Of a stretch of DNA of 6,198 nt, positions 1-6,181 are shown in pieces. Numbering within the stretch: the stretch's first letter is position 1; the number at the start of each line of letters is the position of its first letter. A program made the position numbers and the translations under genes. A model generated the notes under the pieces. That model had not been told where the DNA came from and did no database searches. It worked only from the letters and a program-made list of their open reading frames with translations. Source of the DNA: Micrococcales bacterium (lineage in GTDB: Bacteria; Actinomycetota; Actinomycetes; Actinomycetales; Dermatophilaceae); the NCBI GenBank assembly GCA_003157445.1, contig PMJN01000447.1, positions 232 through 6,429 of the forward strand, in the 5' to 3' direction.

Positions 1-1
1 G

Positions 2-256
2 CCCGGAGTGCACATCGGTCACGGTGCGATTGTCTCGACAGGATCGATGGTTACCAAAGAAGTTCCGGACTACGCCATCGTCGGCGGGAACCCCGCAACA
101 CACATTAGAGATCGCTTCACCCAGGATGAGGTCCGGTCCTTGGTGGACCTTGCCTGGTGGGATTGGCCGATCGAGGTCATCACGGAGAACATCAGAACCA
201 TCGCCGCCGGGCCGGTGAGAGACCTCGAACAGATCGCCCCGACACTGCCCCGCTGA
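2..256 (+). CDS. CatB/Vat-type O-acetyltransferase, C-terminal part (5' end outside the window)
   Basis: The frame is open from the left edge (codons from position 2) to a TGA at 254-256, so only about the last 84 residues are seen. They contain the end of a left-handed beta-helix with hexapeptide-repeat character (HIGHGAIVSTGSMVTKEV), then DYAIVGGNPATHIRDRF and a helical tail with WWDWPIEVI. This pairing of a hexapeptide coil, a GGNPA turn and a tail with a WWDWP-like segment is typical of the xenobiotic acetyltransferase branch (CatB-type chloramphenicol and Vat-type streptogramin A acetyltransferases), which moves an acetyl group from acetyl-CoA to a hydroxyl in trimeric cytosolic enzymes. 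The substrate cannot be told from this part, because the catalytic histidine region lies upstream of the window. Many chromosomal members are not resistance enzymes. The GTG at position 8 falls inside the repeat domain and is not a true start. The gene converges on the minus-strand gene ending at 456. Confidence 0.85.
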   Translation, partial: PGVHIGHGAIVSTGSMVTKEVPDYAIVGGNPATHIRDRFTQDEVRSLVDLAWWDWPIEVITENIRTIAAGPVRDLEQIAPTLPR

Positions 257-455
257 GCGATGGATGACCGGACGCATCGGGGCCACACATCCATGCCCGC
301 AGGGCGATCCCGCTACGGAACGACGGGAATCAGGTTTGTTCCAGGTCGGCGCAGCCTCCGCGCGTGCCCGTAGACCGTTCCGTTTCCGAGACGGCAAGCG
401 GTCGACAAAACACGCCCGCACATACCGAAGACGGGGCGTTGTGTCCACAGTGAGG

Positions 456-998
456 TCAGATCCCGGCGGGTGCCGCACAAGTCCGTGGTCGCAGCCGAAA
501 GGCGAACCTATCCTCGGGCGACCACAGGTGATCATCGCCGCATCGGTATCCGCGAAGCCAGGGCTGCCCGTCCACGACACGCAGGTAGAAGCCCTTCGGA
601 TAGTCGTCGTCGACGCGCAGTTGCTCCGAAGCAATCGCGACAGAGCCAGTCGGGGCACGTCCGTTCGACAGCACGGAGTCCGGGGACGTCGTCTGGTCTG
701 ACATGGCCAGCCGCAGATACGGGCCTGCGACAGGCGGACAAGGCAGAAGCCCATGCTCTCGCGCGGTGGAGAGGATCCGGGGCAGGGCCGCACCGCGGGT
801 CAGTCCCAACTCGCCCACAGCGCGCTGGACGATCTCGACCGTCTCGGCTTCTGTGCGCTCGAAGACCGCGTCCTCAAGCAGCGTCTCGGCATGGGCATTT
901 AGTCGAACACCAGCCAAGGCCAGTGCCCCCTTAAGGTCAGATCGGGTCAGTTCGCCGACATGCAGGAGCAGTGGCTCAGCGCTGGCGGGGTCTCCCAT
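456..998 (-). CDS. conserved protein of unknown function, 180 aa
   Basis: I do not recognise a defined domain. The protein is soluble-looking, with no signal peptide or membrane segment. The N-terminal half (about residues 10-100) is predicted mostly helical and contains GELTRSDLKGALALAGVRLN and a second helical block around TVEIVQRAVGELGL. The C-terminal half has a compact aromatic and charged core: DDDYPKGFYLR (130-140), PWLRGYRC (146-153) and HLWSPEDRFAF (157-167). From memory, and unchecked, similar proteins with a DD-YPKGFYLR block occur in Firmicutes and actinobacteria, sometimes loosely labelled 'helicase'. No Walker motif is present, so that name should not be used. I chose the ATG at 998 (MGDPASAEP). 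A GGA lies five bases upstream, which is a weak ribosome binding site. The frame stays open to 1136, but the extra 46 residues are low-complexity and would begin inside a hairpin. The gene has the same strand as the DinB-like gene upstream, 163 bases away. Confidence 0.72.
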   Translation of the reverse strand: MGDPASAEPLLLHVGELTRSDLKGALALAGVRLNAHAETLLEDAVFERTEAETVEIVQRAVGELGLTRGAALPRILSTAREHGLLPCPPVAGPYLRLAMSDQTTSPDSVLSNGRAPTGSVAIASEQLRVDDDYPKGFYLRVVDGQPWLRGYRCGDDHLWSPEDRFAFRLRPRTCAAPAGI

Positions 999-1058
999 GA
1001 ACGTCCAATCGGCTCGGTGAATGACGCGGCTGCAACGCACTGTAATGCCGCTGGTCGC

Positions 1059-1078
1059 GCGCTCATGTGCGCTCGTGC
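1059..1078. repeat. two tandem copies of a 10-bp unit GCGCTCRTGY
   Basis: GCGCTCATGT (1059-1068) is directly followed by GCGCTCGTGC (1069-1078), identical at 8 of 10 positions. The pair lies about 60 bases upstream of the start at 998. Helical-turn spacing would suit a regulator binding site, but two short imperfect copies in GC-rich DNA can easily be chance. Confidence 0.2.
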
Positions 1079-1131
1079 ATTGCATCGAGGCCCGGTGAAT
1101 CAACGGCCGCCTCGAGATGTCTTCGATCCGT

Positions 1132-1149
1132 CGCAACCCGGAGGTTGCG
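1132..1149 (-). terminator. perfect 7-bp hairpin after the DinB-like gene
   Basis: CGCAACC (1132-1138) and GGTTGCG (1143-1149) are exact reverse complements around a CGGA loop. On the minus strand the stem begins 12 bases after the stop codon of the DinB-like gene (1162-1164), a typical place for an intrinsic terminator. The bases after the stem (ACGGATCGAAGAC on the minus strand) contain no U-tract. It would therefore be the U-less type often proposed in high-GC Gram-positives, or only an mRNA 3'-end stabiliser. If active, it separates transcription of this gene from the 456-998 gene. Confidence 0.45.
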
Positions 1150-1161
1150 CGTACTCGCGTT

Positions 1162-1677
1162 TCACTCGGTCAGCACAAGCCAGGTCCTACCGTCGATGAG
1201 TTCCCGCGCCGCGTCGAGGTGTCCGGCGTGGACCGCTGTCTCGGTAAGCACGTGCAGGATGACCTCGCGGACGTTGTCGAGCCGCCAGTCGCCGAAGAGC
1301 TCTTCGGGCCACCAGGCGGGCGCGGCGTCTAGAGGGGTGGCGGTGATGATCGCGTTCGCGAGGTCTATCTGCTGCCGGTACATGGCAAAGACCACCTCGA
1401 CCGGCACGTCGGGGCCGACTTGCCAGGCGTCGTCTGGAGCCTCAGTTACCTGGTCGATGACGATCTGCTCGCCAGAGACGATGCCGCGGAACCAGAAGCG
1501 CTCGTCATCGAGGGCGAGATGCCGAAGTAGTCCCAGGCAACTCCATCCCGAGGGCAGCACCGGCCGCCGTAGTGCCTCCTCGTCCAGACCCTCCAGGATG
1601 CCGAGCACGTGCTCACGCTGAGCGTTGAGGTACGCAAGGAGCGTCCTATTCTCCGCACCAGGTGACGGTTGAGGCAT
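1162..1677 (-). CDS. DinB/DUF664 family protein, 171 aa
   Basis: The sequence fits a four-helix-bundle protein of the DinB/YfiT-like superfamily, DUF664 branch. A first helix contains RTLLAYLNAQREHVLGILEG, followed by LDEEALRRPVLPSGWSCLGLLRHLALDDERFWF, and a last helix holds LHVLTETAVHAGHLDAARELIDG. The pattern 'S/GWS-LGLLRHL' followed near the end by H-x7-H-x2-H (His142, His150, His153, with His53 in helix 2) supplies the histidines expected for the family's metal site. Members are small cytosolic proteins; some are thiol-dependent transferases such as mycothiol-dependent enzymes, but most have no known reaction. The length is normal. I chose the ATG at 1677 because AGAGGGA lies about five bases upstream. 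The longer frame to 1716 adds 13 residues and would start inside an inverted repeat. The specific substrate is unknown. Confidence 0.85.
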   Translation of the reverse strand: MPQPSPGAENRTLLAYLNAQREHVLGILEGLDEEALRRPVLPSGWSCLGLLRHLALDDERFWFRGIVSGEQIVIDQVTEAPDDAWQVGPDVPVEVVFAMYRQQIDLANAIITATPLDAAPAWWPEELFGDWRLDNVREVILHVLTETAVHAGHLDAARELIDGRTWLVLTE

Positions 1678-1705
1678 TGGTTCCCTCTCTGGTTGTGGCC
1701 AGCCA

Positions 1706-1726
1706 CCATCGCACATGCCGCGATGG
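1706..1726. promoter_or_regulatory. perfect 7-7-7 inverted repeat upstream of the DinB-like gene
   Basis: CCATCGC (1706-1712) and GCGATGG (1720-1726) are exact reverse complements with a 7-base spacer, centred at 1716. The repeat ends 28 bases upstream of the DinB-like start at 1677, in the 205-base gap between that minus-strand gene and the plus-strand small ORF at 1883. The position and symmetry suit an operator for a dimeric repressor or a 5'-leader hairpin. No clear -10/-35 pair is visible around it, so a regulatory role is inferred. Confidence 0.3.
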
Positions 1727-1882
1727 GCGTGCGTTCTTGCCCGGTGAGCTATCCCTTACCGACGCCTAAGGTCTCGCCCCGCACATTGCACGGTGGCTGG
1801 GGGAGCTCGAAGGCGCTGAACTGGGTGAACAGGCACCGCGATCCGATTCTGGCTACTCTGCGGGCAGCGGAGGGAAACTGGC

Positions 1883-2044
1883 ATGTGGATTGTGGGTGCA
1901 CTACTCGGAATCGTCTTGCTGTCCATGGTGATCCATCAATGGATATGCGGGGTTGTAGAGAAGCGGGCGATGCACCGGATGCGTGAAACCGAGAGGAATG
2001 CGGCGTTCATCGACGCCCGCAACCTCATGGTCGAGTATGGCTAG
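1883..2044 (+). CDS. small single-span membrane protein candidate, 53 aa
   Basis: The ATG at 1883 is preceded by GGAGG (1869-1873) at a nine-base spacing, the clearest ribosome binding site on the plus strand of this region, and the frame ends at TAG 2042-2044. The product has a hydrophobic N-terminal helix (WIVGALLGIVLLSMVIHQWI, residues 2-21), then CGVVEKRAMHRMRETERNAA, a charged, probably helical tail rich in Arg and Glu, ending NLMVEYG. This is the build of a one-pass miniprotein with a cytosolic amphipathic tail. About 74% of its codons end in G or C, below the neighbours but compatible with coding. I recognise no family. The same reading frame continues open to 2497 after the TAG. The chance that this is a random short frame is real, and confidence rests on the ribosome binding site plus the membrane-helix design. 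Confidence 0.5.
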   Translation: MWIVGALLGIVLLSMVIHQWICGVVEKRAMHRMRETERNAAFIDARNLMVEYG

Positions 2045-2263
2045 CCAACAAGCAATGGTGGGCATGTCCATCGGCCTCCCCATGGACACAGCCTCCAGGC
2101 AGGGGAGAAAGTCCGCCGTCATGTCTGCTGTTGGTTCCAGGAGAGCTCGGGTGGGAGCGGGGAGGGGCCACGGCGAAGAGGCGTTGACTACCCTGACCCG
2201 CACTGGGCGGCGGTCTACATCACAGATCTGCGACTCCTGATTCGGCTGCCCGGGGGAGCCCAG

Positions 2264-2497
2264 TTGTCCAGCGGACCGATGGTCTCAGTCTGGTGGGACG
2301 ATGAGCCGCGCTTTTATGGTGACCTAAACGCTGGGTATCTGGCGGTGAACGACCAGGGCCCAGGGATCTCTCTGTCGGGGACACAGGTGGCCGTCCTGGC
2401 CGTGGCCTGCGTCTTCAATCTCTACGGCGCGAAAGGTCTCGTCCAGCACCCGGCGCTGCACGAGCTTCGCGGTTACGTCTCCGTCAGAGCCAGATAG
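2264..2497 (+). CDS. hypothetical protein, about 77 aa; possibly the remnant of a longer gene
   Basis: A TTG at 2264 has GGGGGAG directly upstream (GGAG 2255-2258, five-base spacing), and the frame ends at 2495-2497. An ATG at 2279 would give 72 residues. The product has ordinary protein composition: VSVWWDDEPRFYGDL, then GYLAVNDQGPGISLSGTQ, a mildly hydrophobic stretch VAVLAVACVFNLYGAKG (possibly a buried helix rather than a membrane span), and a short tail. I do not recognise a family. The frame upstream is also open back to the TAG at 2042, and from about 2183 it reads plausibly as protein (DYPDPHWAAVYITDLRLLI) with mostly G/C third positions, but it has no ATG, GTG or TTG before 2264. Either the true start is the TTG, or this is the 3' part of a gene that lost its beginning through a frameshift or deletion. 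Confidence 0.42.
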   Translation: MSSGPMVSVWWDDEPRFYGDLNAGYLAVNDQGPGISLSGTQVAVLAVACVFNLYGAKGLVQHPALHELRGYVSVRAR

Positions 2498-2520
2498 CCA
2501 CCGCTTTGTCACATGGATTG

Positions 2521-2640
2521 TCAGGAATTCCTCGCCCGCGCCAGGTAGCACACTCCAGCCACGAGAAACACGATCCAAGCGGAACGGGTAGGGACACGGA
2601 TCTTGACATCGACCTCAGCTGCACCATGCTCGATGGTCAC
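2521..2640 (-). CDS. weak candidate for a 39-aa membrane-anchored peptide downstream of kdpE
   Basis: A GTG at 2640 with AAAGGGG a few bases upstream opens a short frame reading MTIEHGAAEVDVKIR, then a hydrophobic C-terminal segment (AWIVFLVAGVCYLARA) and a stop at 2521-2523. A longer version from GTG 2700 (59 residues) has AAGGG upstream as well. The layout is a charged head with one C-terminal membrane helix. It lies on the same strand as kdpE, about 100 bases beyond its stop. Only about two thirds of its codons end in G or C, and no family is recognised. It may be chance. It is listed because nothing else explains 2498-2744. Confidence 0.22.
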   Translation of the reverse strand: MTIEHGAAEVDVKIRVPTRSAWIVFLVAGVCYLARARNS

Positions 2641-2708
2641 ACCGCCCCTTTCCGTGAAGGTTCGTGCTACGGGACGGTGGGGACGATGACTCAGGTACAC
2701 CACCGACC

Positions 2709-2735
2709 CTTCGCGAACGTGAATGATCCGCGAAG
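2709..2735 (-). terminator. perfect 7-bp inverted repeat just after kdpE; possible weak terminator
   Basis: CTTCGCG (2709-2715) and CGCGAAG (2729-2735) are exact reverse complements around a 13-base spacer. On the minus strand the repeat starts nine bases after the kdpE stop (2745-2747), where a 3'-end structure for the kdp transcript would be expected. The loop is long and no U-tract follows, so it is a weak terminator at best. An operator or chance symmetry are alternatives. Confidence 0.3.
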
Positions 2736-2744
2736 CGTTGGCTG

Positions 2745-3455
2745 TCAGGGTTCTGTCTCGGCTTGCTCGTCCGGCTGGAACCGGTAGCCCATGCCGGGTT
2801 CGGTGAGCAGGTGGCGGGGGCGTCCCGGGTCCGCTTCGAGCTTGCGCCGCAGTTGAGCCATGTAATACCTCAGGTTCCCACCCGCGCTCTCGTAGCCGGG
2901 CCCCCACACCTCAGTGAGCAGCTGCCGCTGGCTAATCAGCTTGCCGGGGTGCCGCAGCATGACCTCGAGCAGGTGCCACTCGGTTGGCGTAAGCCGCACA
3001 TCGACGTGGGAGGCGCCGTCGGCGATGGTGACACGCCGGACGGCCAGGTCAACAGTGGCTAGCCCGAACGTCACAATCGGGTTGTCGTCGGCCGGCGTCA
3101 CGCGTCGCGAAACGGCCCGCAGTCGGGCCAGAAGTTCATCGATCCCGAAGGGTTTGGTGAGGTAGTCATCGGCGCCCGCGTCGAGCGCGTCGACCTTGTC
3201 GGCGCTATCGGTACGGCCGGAAAGGATGATTATGGGTGCGGTGCTCCATCCGCGCAGTCCGCGCACGACATCGACTCCGTCCAGGTCGGGTAGACCGAGG
3301 TCGAGGATGACCAGGTCGGGTGGGTGTGCCGCGGCGGACGCCAACGCGTCGGCCCCCGTGGCGGCGGTGATCACGTCGTAGTGGCGGGCTCTCAGGTTGA
3401 TACTCAGGGCCCGCAGAATCTGCGGCTCGTCATCGACCACCAGCACGCGGGTCAT
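2745..3455 (-). CDS. kdpE: KdpE, response regulator of the potassium-responsive kdp operon
   Basis: This is an OmpR/PhoB-class regulator of 236 residues, the normal length. The receiver domain (1-120) has the acidic pair Asp8/Asp9 in VLVVDDEP, phospho-acceptor Asp52 in LVILDLGLPDLDG, Ser79 in IIILSGR and Lys101 in DDYLTKPF. The winged-helix DNA-binding domain (about 130-231) has VRLTPTEWHLLEVMLRHPGK, QLLTEVWGPGY, the recognition-helix region NLRYYMAQLRRKLE and the final wing PGMGYRF. 'VWGPGY...NLRYYMAQLRRKLE' is characteristic of KdpE. In known systems phosphorylated KdpE activates kdpFABC at low potassium. The ATG at 3453-3455 overlaps the kdpD stop (ATGA), and AGGA (3462-3465) sits six bases upstream, so translation is probably coupled to kdpD. 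The target promoter is outside the window. All key residues are intact. Confidence 0.96.
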   Translation of the reverse strand: MTRVLVVDDEPQILRALSINLRARHYDVITAATGADALASAAAHPPDLVILDLGLPDLDGVDVVRGLRGWSTAPIIILSGRTDSADKVDALDAGADDYLTKPFGIDELLARLRAVSRRVTPADDNPIVTFGLATVDLAVRRVTIADGASHVDVRLTPTEWHLLEVMLRHPGKLISQRQLLTEVWGPGYESAGGNLRYYMAQLRRKLEADPGRPRHLLTEPGMGYRFQPDEQAETEP

Positions 3456-6181
3456 ATGTTGTCCTGGCTGGTGGCCGATGGCCGTTCCTGCTTCGCCCGC
3501 TCGCGCAGGCCGGGTTGGGCTGGCGTCGAAGGGTCCAACAGGACAGGGGCGGCAGGCAGCGACACCACCATGGTCAGGCCACCCCCGGGGCTCTCCTCCG
3601 GCTGGAGCGTGCCGCCCATTGCCTCGGTCAGTCCGCGCGACAGCGCCAGCCCGAGGCCGACGCCGGTGGTGTTGTCCGTGTCACCGAGGCGCTGGAACGG
3701 GGCGAAGACCCGCTCGAGGTAGGGCGACGGGATACCTGGACCACGGTCGATCACCCGCAACTCCACCCGCTCGCCGAGGCTGCTGCCGGTCAGTAGCGGC
3801 GCAGAGCCGGGCGGGGAGTACCGAACGGCGTTCCCGACCAGGTTGGCGATGACCCGCTCGAGCAACCCCGGGTCGGCCAGCACGACGGGGAGGTCATCGG
3901 GCACATCGACGACAATGTGGCGCCCGGCGACGCCGAGGTCGTCCAGCGCCAACGGCACCACCTCGTCAAGAGCCACTGGTCGGCGCATCACCGAAAGGGC
4001 TCCGGCCTGAAGCCGGCTCATGTCCAACAGGTTCTCCACGAGTCGGACGAGCCGGTCCAGGGACTCGTCGGCGGTGAGTAGCAGATCGGCGTGGTCCTTG
4101 GGGGACCATTCGATGTCGCTGCTGCGCAGACTGGTCACGGCGGCCTTCGCGGACGCGAGCGGGCTGCGCAGGTCGTGCCCGACGGCCGCGAGCAGCGCGA
4201 TCCGCATCCGGTCGCCCTCGGCGATGGGCAGCGCTGCGGCTGCCGCCTCACTGAGCCGGTTTCGTTCCAGAATCACTGCAGCCTGGGCGGCGAAGGCGCC
4301 AACGACCCGCTGGTCTTCAGCCCGCAGCGACCGCCCGCGCATTCCCAACAGCAGGGTATCGCCGGCCGGGACCTGGGTGTCGGCATCTTGGGGGCGCTCA
4401 CATGGGTCGTCGCCTGCGCTGGCCACGACCGTCCACTCGTCTGCAGGTCCGCGGGAGGCCCCGGGCCCTGGGACCGACTGGAGGGTCCGCTCCAGTAGTG
4501 TGACGGAGCTCAGGGCGAAGGCCTCGCGCACCCGCTCCAGTAGGGCCGGCAGCGCGGTCTCGCCGCGCAGAACGCTGCCGGCCAGTGTCGCGAGCATCGA
4601 GGCCTCAGCGGTGGCGCGCGCGGCCTGCCTGGTACGCCGTGCGGCCAGGTCCACGACCGAGCTGACCAGCGCGGCGACCACGATGAAGACACCCAAAGCC
4701 AGTGCGTTGTTCCTCTCGTTGATCGTGAACGTGTGCAGTGGCGGCGTGAAGTAGTAGTTCAGGAGCAGTGAGCCCTCAACTGCGGCCACCATGGCAGGCA
4801 GGAACCCGCCGACAAGGGCCACGACCACGACCACCAACAGGAACACCAGCACGTCGCTGATGAGGTTCAGGTGCTGTCGTTGGCTCGCCAGAAGCAGGGT
4901 GAGCAGGGGCGGCAGCAACAGCGCGAGCCCATAACCCTGCAACCGGCGCCGGAGTGTGAGGCTGCCGTGTGGCCGCGGCAGCCCGAAGCCCCTGCCCATC
5001 TGTGCATGTTTGACCAGGTGGACGTCGATGTCACCTGAGCCGCGGATGACGTCAGCGCCGATTCCGGGTCCGGTCAGCATGGCAGCGAGCCGAGACCGGC
5101 GACTGCCGCCCAGCACCAGTTGGGTGGCGTTCTCGGCGTGGGCGAACTCCAGCAGTGCGTCGGCAATGTTGTCTCCGACGATCTGGTGGTACGTGCCGCC
5201 CAGGGTCTCGACCAGCTTGCGCTGCGCGGCCAGGTTGGCCGGGCTGGCGCCGGTGAGCCCGTCCGAGCGGGTGACGTGCACCGCGAGCAGGTCTCCGCCG
5301 GCCGTGCGGGCCGCGACGCGGGCCGCCCGCCGGATCAGGGTCTCGCCTTCGGGCCCGCCGGTCACCGCGACGACGACCCGTTCGCGGGTCTCCCAGGTCT
5401 CCGCGATGTCGTGCTCGTCGCGGTACAGCTGCAGGGCCTCGTCGACCTTGTTGGCGGTCCACAGCAGCGCCAGCTCGCGTAGGGCGGTGAGATTGCCGAC
5501 CCGGAAGTAGTTCCGCAGAGCGGCATCCATCTTCTCCGCGGCGTAGACGTTGCCGTGCGCAATCCGACGGCGCAGCGCCTCCGGGGCCATGTCAACGACC
5601 TCGACCTGATCCGCGGCCCGCACCACGGCATCGGGGACCCGTTCCTGCTGCGGCACCCCGGTGATCTTCTCGACCACGTCGTTGAGGGACTCGAGGTGCT
5701 GGATGTTGACCGTGGAGATGACATCGATACCGGCGGCCAGCAGCAGCTGGATGTCCTGCCACCGCTTCTCGTTGCCGGCCCCGGGCACGATGGTGTGTGC
5801 GAGCTCGTCGACCAGTGCCACCGCGGGCCGCCGGGCCAGCACCGCGTCGACATCCATCTCTGTGAAGGTGGCCCCGCGGTAGGAGATCTCGCGGAGCGGA
5901 ACCATCTCCAGCCCCTCGAGCAGCTCGGCTGTATGACGCCGGCCGTGGGTCTCTACGAATCCGACTACGACGTCGGTGCCGCGCTCGGCGCGCCGGTGGC
6001 CCTCGTCGAGCATCGCGTAGGTCTTCCCGACGCCAGGTGCGGCGCCCAGGTAGATCCGGAACTTTCCGCGACCCATGGTCCCTGCCTTCTGCCGATCTTC
6101 GCTGGGTTCTTGGTTGTCAGTGTCCATTCTGTCGGTGAGTTCTGTCGGCCGGATCGGGTCAGCCGCGTGCGGCTGCGTCAA
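3452..6181 (-). CDS. kdpD: KdpD, potassium- and turgor-responsive sensor histidine kinase
   Basis: Residue numbers are from a TTG start at 6181 (909 aa). The KdpD N-terminal domain (about 37-250) carries Walker A GAAPGVGKT (46-54), VVGFVETHGR, Walker B VALVDELAHT (121-130) and TVNIQHLESLNDVV. A universal-stress-protein-like domain follows (about 268-392; LVLGGSRRSR). The DUF4118 region has four membrane helices (about 416-432, 441-459, 461-478, 493-511). Next come a GAF-like segment (about 525-640), the HisKA box with phospho-acceptor His669 (AAVGHDLRSPLA) and an ATPase domain with N-box Asn780/Asn784, DRGPGIP, FAPFQR and GVGLGLALSRG. All catalytic motifs look intact; the N-box reads NLVGNAVRYSP, with Gly where E. 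coli KdpD has Glu. The protein senses low potassium or osmotic stress and phosphorylates KdpE. The true start is uncertain: ATG 6127 (891 aa) and ATG 6076 (874 aa, AGAAGG eight bases upstream) are alternatives, and the conserved domain begins just after the latter. The gene overlaps kdpC upstream (longest form) and kdpE downstream by four bases. Confidence 0.96.
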   Translation of the reverse strand: MTQPHAADPIRPTELTDRMDTDNQEPSEDRQKAGTMGRGKFRIYLGAAPGVGKTYAMLDEGHRRAERGTDVVVGFVETHGRRHTAELLEGLEMVPLREISYRGATFTEMDVDAVLARRPAVALVDELAHTIVPGAGNEKRWQDIQLLLAAGIDVISTVNIQHLESLNDVVEKITGVPQQERVPDAVVRAADQVEVVDMAPEALRRRIAHGNVYAAEKMDAALRNYFRVGNLTALRELALLWTANKVDEALQLYRDEHDIAETWETRERVVVAVTGGPEGETLIRRAARVAARTAGGDLLAVHVTRSDGLTGASPANLAAQRKLVETLGGTYHQIVGDNIADALLEFAHAENATQLVLGGSRRSRLAAMLTGPGIGADVIRGSGDIDVHLVKHAQMGRGFGLPRPHGSLTLRRRLQGYGLALLLPPLLTLLLASQRQHLNLISDVLVFLLVVVVVALVGGFLPAMVAAVEGSLLLNYYFTPPLHTFTINERNNALALGVFIVVAALVSSVVDLAARRTRQAARATAEASMLATLAGSVLRGETALPALLERVREAFALSSVTLLERTLQSVPGPGASRGPADEWTVVASAGDDPCERPQDADTQVPAGDTLLLGMRGRSLRAEDQRVVGAFAAQAAVILERNRLSEAAAAALPIAEGDRMRIALLAAVGHDLRSPLASAKAAVTSLRSSDIEWSPKDHADLLLTADESLDRLVRLVENLLDMSRLQAGALSVMRRPVALDEVVPLALDDLGVAGRHIVVDVPDDLPVVLADPGLLERVIANLVGNAVRYSPPGSAPLLTGSSLGERVELRVIDRGPGIPSPYLERVFAPFQRLGDTDNTTGVGLGLALSRGLTEAMGGTLQPEESPGGGLTMVVSLPAAPVLLDPSTPAQPGLRERAKQERPSATSQDNI

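Noticed and set aside
412..439. Possible hairpin between the convergent genes (CGCCC with GGGCG, 16-base loop)
   Set aside because: Only five or six base pairs with a long loop, a mismatch or bulge beyond, and no U-tract on either strand; not convincing as a bidirectional terminator.
264..701. 145-residue plus-strand open frame following the acetyltransferase
   Set aside because: Composition is Arg/Gly/Ser-rich without hydrophobic core, and its 3' half is antisense to the better-supported 456-998 gene.
998..1136. N-terminal extension of the 456-998 gene
   Set aside because: The added 46 residues have no structural pattern, would begin inside the 1132-1149 hairpin and lack a ribosome binding site.
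1067..1621. 184-residue plus-strand open frame
   Set aside because: Antisense to the DinB/DUF664 gene; Ser/Arg-rich shadow.
1901..2203. 100-residue minus-strand open frame
   Set aside because: Overlaps the better-supported plus-strand small ORF at 1883-2044; no ribosome binding site or domain stands out.
2603..2631. TTGACA resembling a -35 box on the plus strand
   Set aside because: The hexamer 17 bases downstream is ATGCTC, a poor -10, and no gene with support follows on that strand.
2521..2907. 128-residue minus-strand frame running through the kdpE 3' end
   Set aside because: Its first half is an out-of-frame reading of the kdpE DNA-binding domain; only the last 39-59 codons lie outside kdpE and are kept as a low-confidence candidate.
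4020..4754. 244-residue plus-strand open frame
   Set aside because: It lies entirely antisense to kdpD and is rich in Ser/Arg/Ala, the usual mirror of a GC-rich coding strand; no domain is recognisable.
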